From Candidatus Caldilinea saccharophila (lineage in GTDB: Bacteria; Chloroflexota; Anaerolineae; Caldilineales; Caldilineaceae), in NCBI GenBank assembly GCA_016710365.1, contig JADJVW010000003.1:22501-86500 (forward strand): 64,000 nt of DNA, in the 5' to 3' direction. Below are positions 13,135 through 22,484 of the stretch, piece by piece. A model generated the notes under the pieces. It made no database searches. It had not been told where the DNA came from and saw only the letters and a list, made by a program, of their open reading frames with translations. A program made the position numbers and the translations under genes. The stretch's first letter is position 1. Every line of letters starts with the position of its first letter.

Positions 13135-13340
13135 CGACGAAGCCGTCCGATTGGCAATGACTGGCATAGTAGCGAATTGTCAGGATAGCTTCCCATCGTC
13201 GAGGTGGAAGAGTTTCCGGCCAGCACAGAACTGATGTTCGTGCTGGCCGAGATTGAAGCGATGGCATCACGCGCTAAGAGCGAGTTGTGAGGACGAGGCG
13301 CTTGTCACAGCGCCCCTCGCAACTCGCAACTCGTCCCTCT

Positions 13341-14321
13341 TTACGCCGCTTGCGAAGGCGTCCCACCGGTGGTGTTGGCGCCTGTGATTTGTTGCATCGC
13401 CAGACGGTACACCTGAACCAGCAGATCGATGCCCGTCACGGCAAAGACGATGGCAACGACCAGTTTGGCAACTGGTTCCAGCGCCGGCCAGGCCAGCAGC
13501 GGGCCGCTCATCAGCATCCACGCCAGGATGGCCAGGCCAAAGACGGACAACGCCATTTGCAGCACGCGCGTGAGCGTTCGCCAGCGTCCCTGCGCCAGCA
13601 CGTAGGCGTTGAGCGCAATGGTCAGGCTCCACAACAACGTCAACCAAGGCACGAAGGAAATAAAGTTTTCCGACAGCAACGGCAGCGACGTAACCTGGCC
13701 GTCCTTGATCATAATCGCCGAAATCCACTGCGGGTAGGCATTGAGCACCAGGATCGCCACCAGGCTGAAGCCGATGCCGACCACCAATTCGCCGACCTTG
13801 ACGCGTGCGCTCTGCTCGATCTTGGGCAGCGAGCGTGGCTCCCAGGCGGGTTGCCTGGTCTCCGCCGCCAGCTTGCCGCGCGTCAAGGTCTCAATCAGGG
13901 CAAAGACAAAGACGAGCGTACCAAAGGTCTGGAAGAGTCCCCCTATCAGGTCGACCAGCATTCCGGCCGGATTCCCGATCGTGCGTCGTTCCAGCCCGAT
14001 ATCGACGGCCATGCCGAAGATCCAGACGCCCGTCAGCACCAGCAACACCACCGTGGTGACGATGCGGAAGGTGGGATAGAGCGCCGGCCCGATCAGCGCG
14101 CGCGGCGCGTGGTAGCGGGCGGCCAGCGCTTCCGGCCGGCCGAATTGTTCGAGCACACTCAACACCATTTGTTCGTCTAAGCTCTCCAGGTCGGCGCCGC
14201 GGGCTTCCAATTCATCCTGGATCAGCGAGCGGATCTCGGCTTCCACGTCGCCGCGCTCGCGCACAGGCAACGCCTCTCCCACGGCATCCACATAGCGGTC
14301 GATCCATTCCTGCGCGTTCAT
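13341..14321 (-). CDS. HAAS/DUF1700-type signalling membrane protein
   Basis: The protein has 326 residues from ATG 14321. The N-terminal 80 residues (MNAQEWIDRYVDAVGEALP... AEIRSLIQDELE ... VLEQFGRPEALAARY) match the HAAS helical domain that accompanies PadR regulators. Six or so membrane segments follow. The ATG overlaps the stop of the PadR gene in ATGA, the classic PadR-HAAS pairing in which the HAAS protein is thought to modulate the regulator. No further partner gene (such as an adhesin or transporter) follows on this strand. Confidence 0.8.
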   Translation of the reverse strand: MNAQEWIDRYVDAVGEALPVRERGDVEAEIRSLIQDELEARGADLESLDEQMVLSVLEQFGRPEALAARYHAPRALIGPALYPTFRIVTTVVLLVLTGVWIFGMAVDIGLERRTIGNPAGMLVDLIGGLFQTFGTLVFVFALIETLTRGKLAAETRQPAWEPRSLPKIEQSARVKVGELVVGIGFSLVAILVLNAYPQWISAIMIKDGQVTSLPLLSENFISFVPWLTLLWSLTIALNAYVLAQGRWRTLTRVLQMALSVFGLAILAWMLMSGPLLAWPALEPVAKLVVAIVFAVTGIDLLVQVYRLAMQQITGANTTGGTPSQAA

Positions 14322-14680
14322 CGTGTTTGCTCCTTTTCGATCCCCAGCCGCGCCAGCGCGGCGACCAGACTTCTCCATTCGTCGATCAATTGCGGCAGCG
14401 TCGTTGTGCCCAGCGGGCTGAGCAGATAATAGCGCCGCGGCCGCTGGTCATCGACCACTTCCCAGCGGCTCTCCAGCAAGCCTTGCGCTTCGAGCCGGCG
14501 CAGCAGTGGATAGAGCGTGCCTTCGCTCACCTCCAGCCCCGCCTCGCTCAGCCGCTGTTTGAGGGAGTAGCCGTATTGCAAGTCGCGGCACAGGCTCAGA
14601 ACCGCCATCACTGCCAGGCCGCGCCGCAGCTCCGATGCCAGGTTGTCATACGCTTGCGCGTCCATCATGGGTGTGTTCAT
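14318..14680 (-). CDS. PadR-family transcriptional regulator
   Basis: The 120-residue protein is a one-domain PadR-s1 regulator: helix-turn-helix LSLCRDLQYGYSLKQRL, recognition region VSEGTLYPLLRRLEAQGLL, wing WEVVDDQRPRRYYLLSPLG, and a C-terminal dimer helix. ATG 14680 was chosen because it lies exactly where transcription from the promoter at 14688-14717 should begin; an upstream TTG-type start at 14701 would fall inside the promoter. It is coupled to the HAAS gene by a four-base overlap. A palindrome in the promoter suggests autorepression. Confidence 0.9.
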   Translation of the reverse strand: MNTPMMDAQAYDNLASELRRGLAVMAVLSLCRDLQYGYSLKQRLSEAGLEVSEGTLYPLLRRLEAQGLLESRWEVVDDQRPRRYYLLSPLGTTTLPQLIDEWRSLVAALARLGIEKEQTR

Positions 14681-14687
14681 AGTTGAG

Positions 14688-14717
14688 ATTATACTATGCA
14701 ATACATAGTACTGTCAA
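14688..14717 (-). promoter_or_regulatory. Near-consensus sigma-70 promoter with embedded palindromic operator
   Basis: On the minus strand TTGACA (14712-14717) and TATAAT (14688-14693) are both perfect, separated by 18 bases. The spacer holds a palindrome with 7-base arms, TACTATG and CATAGTA (14692-14710, 5-base centre). Its ATG/CAT half-sites with an 8-ish base gap resemble PadR operators. Transcription should begin at about 14680-14681, the first base of the PadR ATG, so the message would be essentially leaderless. Confidence 0.75.
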
Positions 14718-15177
14718 TAGCAATGTATAATTTGTGACACATTAGTGGGCGGATGGATGCAGCCGTTGTGAGCCAGCCCACTTCCCATCCAGCCATCGCG
14801 AAGGTAAGCTACCTATGAACATATAACCCTGGCAAAAATTGACCGCGGGTTCAACGGATGAGGCGGATTTGCACGGATTTCATCTGTTTAATCTGTGGTC
14901 TGACAAATCGAACGACCCGTTGACAACCTGAAAGTCCGTTGAGAACTGTGGGTAAATCGTCCAGAAAATCCAGTATACTTATGGCAAACTAAAGGCATCT
15001 AGAACAGCCGGGTAAAAATAGCACGCGGATAACGCGGATCGGACAGATATCTACGGATCAGATCAGCGGAAATCCGCGTCATCCGCGTGCCATTGGTTGA
15101 ACGATGCTTGCCCCGCCTGGATAGGCGCCCTGGTTTTGATCCGTGCAATCTGTGGTCTATTTTACTGAGAGGAACTG
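14718..15177. repeat. Intergenic region with two family 1 repeat elements
   Basis: No gene is supported in this 460-base gap. It holds a family 1 element at about 14819-14905 (CCCTGGCAAAAATTGACCGC, then GGATGAGGCGGAT and CACGGATTTCATC) and a palindromic element at about 15013-15095. In the latter, CACGCGGATAACGCGGATC on one side is mirrored by GGAAATCCGCGTCATCCGCG on the other. The segment just before 15178 contains a GAGAGGAACTG ribosome-binding site for the VOC gene. Confidence 0.55.
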
Positions 15178-15555
15178 ATGAAGATTTACGCGATCGACCA
15201 CGTGCAGCTTGCCATGCCAGCCGGCGAAGAAGCACAGGCGCGCGCATTTTTCTGTGGCGTGCTGGGCATGACGGAAGTCCCCAAGCCCGCGACCCTGGCG
15301 AAGCGCGGGGGCGCGTGGTTTGCCGCGGGCGCGGTGCAGTTGCATCTTGGCGTCGAGGCAGAGTTTCGCCCTGCCCGCAAGGCGCACCCCGCGCTGCTAG
15401 TGGACGATCTCGCGGCGCTAACCGCGGCTCTCTTCGCGGCCGGCGTGGCGGTCGTCGACAACGAGCCGGCGCTGGAGGGCTATCGCCGCGTGCACATACA
15501 CGATCCTTTTGGCAACCGCATCGAGTTGATGGAGAAACTGGCGGATCTCCGCTGA
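15178..15555 (+). CDS. VOC-superfamily (glyoxalase/bleomycin-resistance fold) protein
   Basis: The 125-residue protein has the paired beta-alpha-beta-beta-beta modules of the VOC fold: IYAIDHVQLAMPAGEEAQARAF, VQLHLGVEAEFRPARKAHPA, VDDLAALTAALFAAGV and RVHIHDPFGNRIELME. The metal-ligand positions (His in IDHVQL, His in QLHLGV, Glu in IELME) are present. Such proteins range from dioxygenases to antibiotic-binding proteins, and the substrate cannot be read here. GAGAGGAACTG lies just upstream. It is flanked by repeats and has no operon partner. Confidence 0.85.
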   Translation: MKIYAIDHVQLAMPAGEEAQARAFFCGVLGMTEVPKPATLAKRGGAWFAAGAVQLHLGVEAEFRPARKAHPALLVDDLAALTAALFAAGVAVVDNEPALEGYRRVHIHDPFGNRIELMEKLADLR

Positions 15556-15574
15556 TCTTTGTAGCTGTTCGGCT

Positions 15575-15745
15575 TGATTTCCATCGGCCACGGAGTAGGC
15601 GGAGTAGACGGATAAAAACCGGATAATTTCCGATAAAATCCGCCGAATCCGTCCTGTCCGTGGTCTATTTTTGCTATGGCTGTATCGCTACCGATTTTTC
15701 ATATTTTGATCCGCGGGAATCCGCCCAATCCGCGTTCTCCGCGTG
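15575..15745. repeat. Family 1 repeat cluster between convergent genes
   Basis: The gap between the convergent VOC and DinB genes is filled by CGGATAAAAACCGG, GATAAAATCCGCCGAATCCG and a second set ending AATCCGCCCAATCCGCG. All are imperfect palindromes of the same type as those at 14819 and 16350. Such structures at convergent ends may act as bidirectional terminators. Confidence 0.5.
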
Positions 15746-16312
15746 CTATCTTGCTTGCGCCTGGCGCACGATCTCGGCGATCTGCCCCAGGTGATCGTCT
15801 TCGTGGCGCAGACCCAGCACGAAGCGCTCCACGCAGTTGATCTCACCAGCGCCGGGCCAGGGGGCATACTGCACGTCATAATGGGGCTGTTCGGGCCAGA
15901 GGTCGAGGCTGGCGAGACGCAGACGCCGGCTCTCCTCCAGCCGGTGGCGGCACTGCGCCAGGGTGGTGACGTTTTCCCACGGCGTCTCGTAGCGCGAGCG
16001 GCCATGATTCTGCACCCCGCGCGCCATTTCAGCGGCCAAAAACGCCGACTCCTCAGAGGAAGCCGTCACATGCACGATGACGTGGCCCAGCGTCCACGCC
16101 AGGGTTTCTTCCACGTCGCTGGCCGCATACGGGTCGTCCGCAGTGGGATCCACCGGCTGAAAGATGACATCCTGGTCGGTGCAGCCGGAGATCAGCGCGT
16201 GCACCCTATCCACCATCTCGTTGGTCAAGCCACGCAGGTCGTTCACCGTCAACCCTGCGCAAAGTTCGGTCAAAGTGATCTGTTTCTCGCGTACAGCCTC
16301 AAAGTCCAACAT
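15746..16312 (-). CDS. DinB-like four-helix metalloprotein
   Basis: From ATG 16312 (MLDFEAVREKQITL) the protein has 188 residues in four helices. The expected metal-ligand histidines are present: the first around LGHVIVHVTASSEES, and a pair in LRHEDDHLGQIAEIV near the C-terminus. DinB_2-type proteins include bacillithiol S-transferases and many uncharacterised metal-dependent transferases. The longer open frame to 16453 runs into repeat sequence and is not a plausible N-terminus. Confidence 0.8.
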   Translation of the reverse strand: MLDFEAVREKQITLTELCAGLTVNDLRGLTNEMVDRVHALISGCTDQDVIFQPVDPTADDPYAASDVEETLAWTLGHVIVHVTASSEESAFLAAEMARGVQNHGRSRYETPWENVTTLAQCRHRLEESRRLRLASLDLWPEQPHYDVQYAPWPGAGEINCVERFVLGLRHEDDHLGQIAEIVRQAQAR

Positions 16313-16344
16313 ACATTCCCTTTCTCTAACTTCAAATCTTAGGT

Positions 16345-16475
16345 TTTCGTAACCATGCAGCCGTGGCAAAAATAGACCACGGATTGAACGGATGAGGCGG
16401 ATTCCCACGGATTTACTCCGAAAGCATCCGGTTTTTTCCGTCAAATCCGTCAAATCCGTGGCCTATAGAAACCAC
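16345..16475. repeat. Family 1 repeat, long copy
   Basis: The element reads CCGTGGCAAAAATAGACCAC, then GGATTGAACGGATGAGGCGG, CACGGATTTACTCCG, and a tail CCGTCAAATCCGTCAAATCC. It matches copies at 4334 and 14819 and fills most of the 310-base gap between the divergent DinB and lipocalin-like genes. No gene is visible in the gap. Confidence 0.6.
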
Positions 16476-16623
16476 GCTGAACAGTTACAAGTTCAATGCT
16501 GAGTATCAGCATCGATTGATTGCAACCGCAAAGTCCGTAATTAGCTGTAGGGAACTGCGCATTGTCGCGACATCGGACAGTGGCTGACAGACGCGCTTGG
16601 TTCCCTCCGTCACAATCGCGGCT

Positions 16624-17790
<1,167 letters not shown>

Positions 17791-17831
17791 TGGGCCAGCC
17801 GACATGCTCGCGGCCCTACTTTCCTCACTAT

Positions 17832-17856
17832 GTAGGCCGGGCTAGTCGCCCGACCT
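17832..17856. repeat. Family 2 palindrome
   Basis: GTAGGCCGGGCTAGTCGCCC followed by GACC is a copy of the palindrome also found at 9991-10016 and three times at 21223-21329. It sits between the convergent lipocalin-like and NUDIX genes. Confidence 0.6.
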
Positions 17857-17870
17857 GTCGCGTCAACCAT

Positions 17871-18362
17871 TCATTTTGTCAGGAGCTTGGCGGCGCTGCA
17901 CATTACCTCGCGCTCGGACGGATAGGTCAACACCTGCGGCGTCTGCGCCAGGGGAAACCAGTTGACGCTATCCACCTCAATGCTGGCGTCGCTCAGCTCG
18001 CCGCCCACCGCGCGCATCAGGTAGAAGTCCACACGCTTCTGCACCAGCTCCGGCGTGGCGCGGTGATGGGTGTCCCAGTACCAGTACTCGATCACGCCCA
18101 GATGCGCCTCGCATCGGCCGGCAAGTCCGCACTCTTCCTTGACTTCCCGCAGCGCGGTCTGTTCGACCGTCTCGCCCGGCTCGCAGGTGCCTTTGGGGAG
18201 TTGCCAGCGCGTGCCCCCGCGCGTGGCGATCAGCGCGATCTCCGGCTCTCCCTGGTCGTTAACGCGATAGATCACGCCGCCTGCCGAGTGATCGGTGCGA
18301 CGCCGTTGCCAGTGGCGCCGCGTCTCTTCATCAATTGGCGGCAGGTCGTGTGCTTTCCTCAT
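17871..18362 (-). CDS. NUDIX hydrolase
   Basis: From ATG 18362 (MRKAHDLPPIDEETRRHW) the protein has 163 residues. The NUDIX box is intact: G-x5-E-x7-REVKEECGL, seen as GTCEPGETVEQTALREVKEE. The surroundings SAGGVIYRVNDQGEPEIALI and RGGTRWQLPKG are typical of Ap4A/MutT-like NUDIX proteins. It cleaves a nucleoside diphosphate linked to another group; the exact substrate is unknown. The open frame upstream of 18362 runs into a tandem repeat and is not counted as coding. Confidence 0.9.
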   Translation of the reverse strand: MRKAHDLPPIDEETRRHWQRRRTDHSAGGVIYRVNDQGEPEIALIATRGGTRWQLPKGTCEPGETVEQTALREVKEECGLAGRCEAHLGVIEYWYWDTHHRATPELVQKRVDFYLMRAVGGELSDASIEVDSVNWFPLAQTPQVLTYPSEREVMCSAAKLLTK

Positions 18363-18393
18363 ACCAAGGTTCTTGTTAAACAGTGATGTCTGG

Positions 18394-18461
18394 CAAGCTG
18401 TGGTTCTATCAAGCTGTGGTTCTATCAAGCTGTGGTTCTATCAAGCTGTGGTTTTGTCAAG
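18394..18461. repeat. Four-copy 16-bp tandem repeat
   Basis: CAAGCTGTGGTTCTAT is repeated at 18394, 18410 and 18426, with a variant copy at 18442. It lies in the short gap between the NUDIX gene and the next gene upstream, and forms that gene's last few codons. The unit length and lack of spacers exclude a CRISPR array. Confidence 0.85.
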
Positions 18462-18935
18462 GGCGCCATCGCCCACCGCAACGGCAAGCGCCATCGCCAC
18501 GCGCTCCCAGTTGTGCGGCGGCATGTAAACCAGCGCGGCGGGCAAAAAAGGCTTCGACGTAAAAGTCAGCGCGCCGGCAAGCTCCTGCACCGTCCAGACC
18601 GCGCGCGCATGCGCGATCACAACGGAGGCGTCCGTCCATTTGTCGAGCAACACAAACCAGGCCGCCAGCTCCTGCGCCATGCCTACATGTGAGATCGGCA
18701 ATGGCGTGTCGTTGCCGTTGAAGACAAAGGCGAGCGCGCCGTCCGTGTTGCACCAGATACGATCCGGCGTAATCGGGCCGGGCGAAAGCCCCATTTCCCC
18801 CCATGCGTGTAGATGCGCATGGAGGTTGGAAATCACCGACGGCGCCAAATCACTGTGCAGCGCCGCGATCGGATGCAGGCCGGCAGGCGGTTGGGGATGG
18901 GAGAAAACAGTGTGGTCGCGGATCGTGTAGAACAT
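18441..18935 (-). CDS. Hypothetical protein
   Basis: The 164-residue soluble protein has no family I recognise. It has a His-rich start (DHTVFSHPQPPAGLHPIAALH), a central HAHLHAWGEMGLSPGPITPD and a Trp/Ala-rich C-terminal half. It starts immediately after the corA stop (TGA then ATG on the minus strand), so the pair is cotranscribed. Its final residues (ALDKTTA) are encoded by the 16-bp tandem repeat, so the C-terminus may have been extended by repeat growth. Confidence 0.55.
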   Translation of the reverse strand: MFYTIRDHTVFSHPQPPAGLHPIAALHSDLAPSVISNLHAHLHAWGEMGLSPGPITPDRIWCNTDGALAFVFNGNDTPLPISHVGMAQELAAWFVLLDKWTDASVVIAHARAVWTVQELAGALTFTSKPFLPAALVYMPPHNWERVAMALAVAVGDGALDKTTA

Positions 18936-19913
18936 TCAAAGCCACTTTCTTCTGCGAAAAATGATCAACATGGTGATGGCGATGCTGATGAACACCGCCC
19001 AGACCAGCGGATAGGCCCACCAGACGTCCAATTCCGGCATGAAGTGGAAGTTCATCCCATACACGCCGGCGATGAAGCTGAGCGGGATGAAGATGGTCGA
19101 GACCATCGTGAGCACCTTCATGACCTCATTCATGCGATTGTTGACCAGCGCCAGATGCGTCTCGATGGTGCTGCTGGCCAGGTCGCGCATGCTGTCGGAC
19201 AGGTTGGCAAGTCGCGCCAAGTGGTCATATACATCGCGATAATACATGCGAACCTGCGTTGGGACAACCCTGTATTCGCCCGTGGAGAGCCGTCCCAGCA
19301 ACTCGCGCTGCGGCGTGAGGATGCGCTGTAGCCGCAGCGCGCTGCTTTTGGCCGTCAACAGGCGATTGAGCATGTCGCGCTCTGCTTCGTTGGAATGGAA
19401 GATGTCATCTCCCAACTTCTCCAATTGTGCTTCGAAAGCATCGATCAAAGGGATATAGTTATCGATCTGGCTGTCGAGCAATTCATAGAGCAGCATGGCC
19501 GGCCCGCGCGCCAACCCGACTTCGGCATGATGCTCGGCGTTCCAACAGCGATTGATCGAGCGCCGCTCCGCCTCATGGATGGTCACGAGGAAGTTGACGC
19601 CAAGAAAGACATCCACCTCCTCGGTGTCCATATCCATTGGCTCATCGCCCAGGTTGACGGTGTGAAAGACCAGATAGAGATAGGAGGCGTAGTCGTCAAG
19701 CTTGGGCAGATGCGTATCGCGCAGCGCGTCCTCGATCGCCAGCGGGTGAAAGTGAAAAACCTGCGCCAGGACGCGCTCGTAGTCGCCATTCGACGCGCCT
19801 TGCATATCGACCCAAAGTTGGGTGTCCTTGTCGGCAAGCAGATGCGGCAGTTCGGTGACTGGCACATCCACGCCGACATTTCCAACAGCATCGCGACAAA
19901 TGATGCGAATCAT
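18936..19913 (-). CDS. corA: CorA-family divalent cation transporter
   Basis: The 325-residue protein has a cytosolic alpha/beta N-domain, a long stalk helix, and two C-terminal membrane helices, the first ending in the diagnostic YGMNF motif (IAGVYGMNFHFMPEL). The C-terminal end has the basic RRRKWL seen in CorA. The family forms pentameric magnesium, cobalt or nickel channels. The second helix follows an MPEL loop, typical of genuine CorA rather than ZntB. Confidence 0.95.
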   Translation of the reverse strand: MIRIICRDAVGNVGVDVPVTELPHLLADKDTQLWVDMQGASNGDYERVLAQVFHFHPLAIEDALRDTHLPKLDDYASYLYLVFHTVNLGDEPMDMDTEEVDVFLGVNFLVTIHEAERRSINRCWNAEHHAEVGLARGPAMLLYELLDSQIDNYIPLIDAFEAQLEKLGDDIFHSNEAERDMLNRLLTAKSSALRLQRILTPQRELLGRLSTGEYRVVPTQVRMYYRDVYDHLARLANLSDSMRDLASSTIETHLALVNNRMNEVMKVLTMVSTIFIPLSFIAGVYGMNFHFMPELDVWWAYPLVWAVFISIAITMLIIFRRRKWL

Positions 19914-19922
19914 CGAAAGCTC

Positions 19923-21188
19923 TTATCCAATTAAGAAACCGGTTGCCAGCACAACTGCCAGCGGCGCCACCACGTACAGCGCCACCCACGTCAGCGCAAA
20001 CACGCCCGCGCTTTTCCACAGCCCAAAGCCGTGCGCCACGCCCACCGCTTTGAGCAACAGCGCCCCACACCAGACCACGCCCACCAGCGCCAGGATGCGC
20101 CCCGTATAATGGAGCGCCGCGGCCGTGGGCGCCGACGCCACATCGCCCAGATCGGGGGCGTAGACGAGCAAGAAAAGGATGGCGGGCGCCGCAGAAAGCG
20201 CCACCGCGCCCAAGTGCTGGTTCAAGGTGGCGCGGCCGCCCAGGCTTTTCGCCACCAGCAGCAGCGCCAAAACGAAGAGCATCCAATCGGCCGCGTAGTG
20301 CAGGGGTGAAGCCAGCCACGCGCCTCCCAGCCTGATCACGCGGGAGGGACGTGCGCCGAGGGGCGGCTCGATCTTGACCACCTCGGCGCGCGCTTGCGCC
20401 ACGAATGTTTGCACGCGCTCTGGCGTTGCCGAAATCTGCGCCAGGACGCGCCCGACCACTTCCGGCGTGGTCGACAAGGCTGCGATCCAACCGTTCACCT
20501 GGTCAGGCGTGGCCGAAATCTGCGCCAGCAACTCGTCGAACTGGCTTTGCGACATGCCAAGCTGGTCGAGCATCGGCTGAAGCTCCGCCATCGTCGCATC
20601 GACCTGCGCCTGCTCTTCCGTTCTGGCCGCGGCGAGTTGCTCCGCGGTGAGGTTGGCCAGCCGCAACAGCCGCTGCGTGTCGGCCTCCGAAGCGTTGGCG
20701 CGCGCCAGCAGTCGGCTCATCTGGACAGGGGTAGGCTGTGTTTGTTGGACGACGCCTTCAATTTCGCCAACTGTAAGCGTCTGCTGTTGCAGCAGCCGGT
20801 TCAGGCGCATCTGGGGGCTGGCAAAGCGGTTGAAGAGATCGGACGCCTGTCTGATCATGGCGCCGAAACGACGATCGAATTCAGACGTGGCGACGTTGAC
20901 GGCGTTCTCCACCCGCCCTTGCAACACGGCGACCGCCGACTCGACGGCGGCGGTGACTGTGGCGACCGTCTCACGCGCGTCGGCGACGACCTGGTCGAAG
21001 CGCTCCACCAGCGTGGGCGTGCGCAATGATGACGGCAAGCCAAACCACAGCCCCAGCCCGGCGAGCAGAGTGACGACGAGAAAGAGTTTCAAGGCAAAGG
21101 CAATCCCCCGCTCGGTCTGGAGCAACGCGTGAATGACGTCGCCGCGTAATTGCAAAACCTGCGAATAGGTGTGAAGTGCACTTTTCAT
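19923..21188 (-). CDS. YIP1-type membrane protein with long coiled extracytoplasmic region
   Basis: From ATG 21188 (MKSALHTYSQVLQLRGDVIH) the protein has 421 residues. One membrane segment at about 30-50 (LFLVVTLLAGLGLWFGL) is followed by about 220 residues of helical, Gln/Ala/Glu-rich sequence. Within it, DELLAQISATPDQVNGWIAA and VGRVLAQISATPERVQTFVA are internal repeats. A C-terminal four-helix YIP1-like membrane domain completes it. Such a hairpin between a single helix and a membrane domain could span periplasm-like space or bind a partner. It lies next to corA and upstream of a second YIP1 gene, as an apparent operon. Confidence 0.65.
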   Translation of the reverse strand: MKSALHTYSQVLQLRGDVIHALLQTERGIAFALKLFLVVTLLAGLGLWFGLPSSLRTPTLVERFDQVVADARETVATVTAAVESAVAVLQGRVENAVNVATSEFDRRFGAMIRQASDLFNRFASPQMRLNRLLQQQTLTVGEIEGVVQQTQPTPVQMSRLLARANASEADTQRLLRLANLTAEQLAAARTEEQAQVDATMAELQPMLDQLGMSQSQFDELLAQISATPDQVNGWIAALSTTPEVVGRVLAQISATPERVQTFVAQARAEVVKIEPPLGARPSRVIRLGGAWLASPLHYAADWMLFVLALLLVAKSLGGRATLNQHLGAVALSAAPAILFLLVYAPDLGDVASAPTAAALHYTGRILALVGVVWCGALLLKAVGVAHGFGLWKSAGVFALTWVALYVVAPLAVVLATGFLIG

Positions 21189-21222
21189 CGCTGGGCATCC
21201 TCTCAAAATGATGCGTAAATCC

Positions 21223-21329
21223 GTAGGTCGGGCTACCAGTAGTAAATCCGTAGGTCAGGCTATCAGCCTGACAAATCACGTTAACAATCCGCCATCCGTA
21301 GGTCGGGCTACCAGCCCGACAAATCACGT
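21223..21329. repeat. Three family 2 palindromes in a row
   Basis: Three copies of GTAGGTCGGGCTA...AGCCCGAC occur at about 21223, 21250 and 21298. The second and third are each followed by AAATCACGT. They lie between two YIP1 genes on the minus strand. The copies differ by substitutions that keep pairing (TCGGGCTA/TAGCCCGA versus TCAGGCTA/TAGCCTGA), which suggests the stem itself is maintained. Confidence 0.7.
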
Positions 21330-21364
21330 CAAAGCTCGGCGTCGCGCCGGCGGCAAACCCCCCA

Positions 21365-22203
21365 TCAGGGCGCCAGGAATTGTTGCACCTGGAGCGCCTG
21401 ATTGACGTAGGGATTCTGCTGCAAGCTGTAGGCGCCGCCGTTGAGCAGGATCAGCACAACAAGCAGCGCCATTATCGCGTAGGGCGCCAGCGTCACCACG
21501 AGCGTCGGCGCGGCGCCTAACCCATGCACCGACTTGAGGGCGAGAAACTTGGCCGCCAGCATCAGCAAGAAAATCAACGAGATCGGCGTCACCGCGCCGG
21601 GGACAATTTCGACGAGCCGCAACAGCAGCGGCGCATACGCCAGGCTCAGCACGCCCAGTGTCTGTCCGAAACGCGCCTGGCTGCCATACCAGCGTGCCAC
21701 CCAGTGAGCCAGCAGCGCAAACAGGAGCCAATTGATGACCGTAGCCAGCGCGGTGACGACGATTGAGCTGGCCGTAGCCGTCACCGTGGGGTAGCCCAGC
21801 AACACGCGCAATGCCTCCCACGCGGCGGTGTGCCCCTGCGCAAACTGGACGGCAAAAGCGGGGTCTTGCTGCACCTGCTGGGCGTACCAGGGCAGATCGA
21901 CCAGCGCGCTATAGAGAAGACGCTGCAACGAGTTCAGGTTCGGCGCGGTGAGCTCGCCCAGCCAGTAGCCGATCAACTGGGCGAGCGTCACCAGCCCTAC
22001 GATCGTCAAAATAATCACGAACCCGCGCTGTCCTGGGCTTGCGGCATCGCGCACGAACGCGCACGGCTCATTGCCCAACAGCAGTGTGCGTCAAGCAGCG
22101 CCAGCACGCCGGGCTGTGAGTGGTCGTCATCGTGCGCCGGTTCCCGAGGTGCGGTTACGATGGCATCCGCATCGATGGCGATGTCGCCTGATTCTATTGA
22201 CAT
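21365..22203 (-). CDS. YIP1-family membrane protein, frameshifted
   Basis: The main frame, readable from 22078, is a five-helix YIP1 membrane domain (IILTIVGLVTLAQLIGYWLG, ATVINWLLFALLAHWVARWY, ISLIFLLMLAAKFLALKSV). Its true N-terminus lies upstream in another frame: ATG 22203 gives an acidic cytosolic region ending GVLALLDAH. The reading should then pass to LLLGNEPCAFVRDAASPGQ. One missing base near 22082 accounts for the switch, giving about 279 residues. It forms a pair with the YIP1 gene at 19923, as at the left end of the window. Confidence 0.6.
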
Positions 22204-22484
22204 TGGGAAAGCTCCAATCGTGAGTTGATGCGTTGTACGTCACGTGACGTGTGTATCACCAAATTATAACGGCGGTCGGTGGCTCGACAAACTACATGAA
22301 CGGTCAAAGGTCTGTTCGATCCGCGCCGGCAGGTGTACAATTCAAGCCGCGGATGTTGCAAAGCGGAGCATAAGCAAGCGGATTGGGCGGATTTCCGCTA
22401 ATTTCCTGATTTTGATCCGTGCAGATCCGCCCAGTCCGCATGATCCGCGTTCCATTTTATGCTTGATAGCTGCTGGAGACGCTC
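22204..22484. repeat. Divergent intergenic region with family 1 palindrome
   Basis: The gap separates divergent YIP1 and accC genes. It holds a family 1 palindrome at about 22375-22455 (AAGCGGATTGGGCGGATTTC against GATCCGCCCAGTCCGCATGA). No gene is supported. A short palindrome ACGTCACGTGACGT lies at about 22235-22248 and could be a protein-binding site. Confidence 0.5.

Noticed and set aside
13201..13290. Short plus-strand frame reading EVEEFPASTELMFVLAEIEA
   Set aside because: It has a protein-like composition but only about 30 codons after an in-frame stop, with no ribosome-binding site or recognisable family. It may be a gene remnant.
14999..15247. Minus-strand frame covering the family 1 repeat and the start of the VOC gene
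   Set aside because: Its residues are Arg/Ser-rich and it is made of palindromic repeat DNA.
18394..18461. Tandem repeat considered as a small CRISPR array
   Set aside because: The 16-base units are directly joined with no spacers and there are no cas genes. The same holds for 42967-43030 and 44713-44778.
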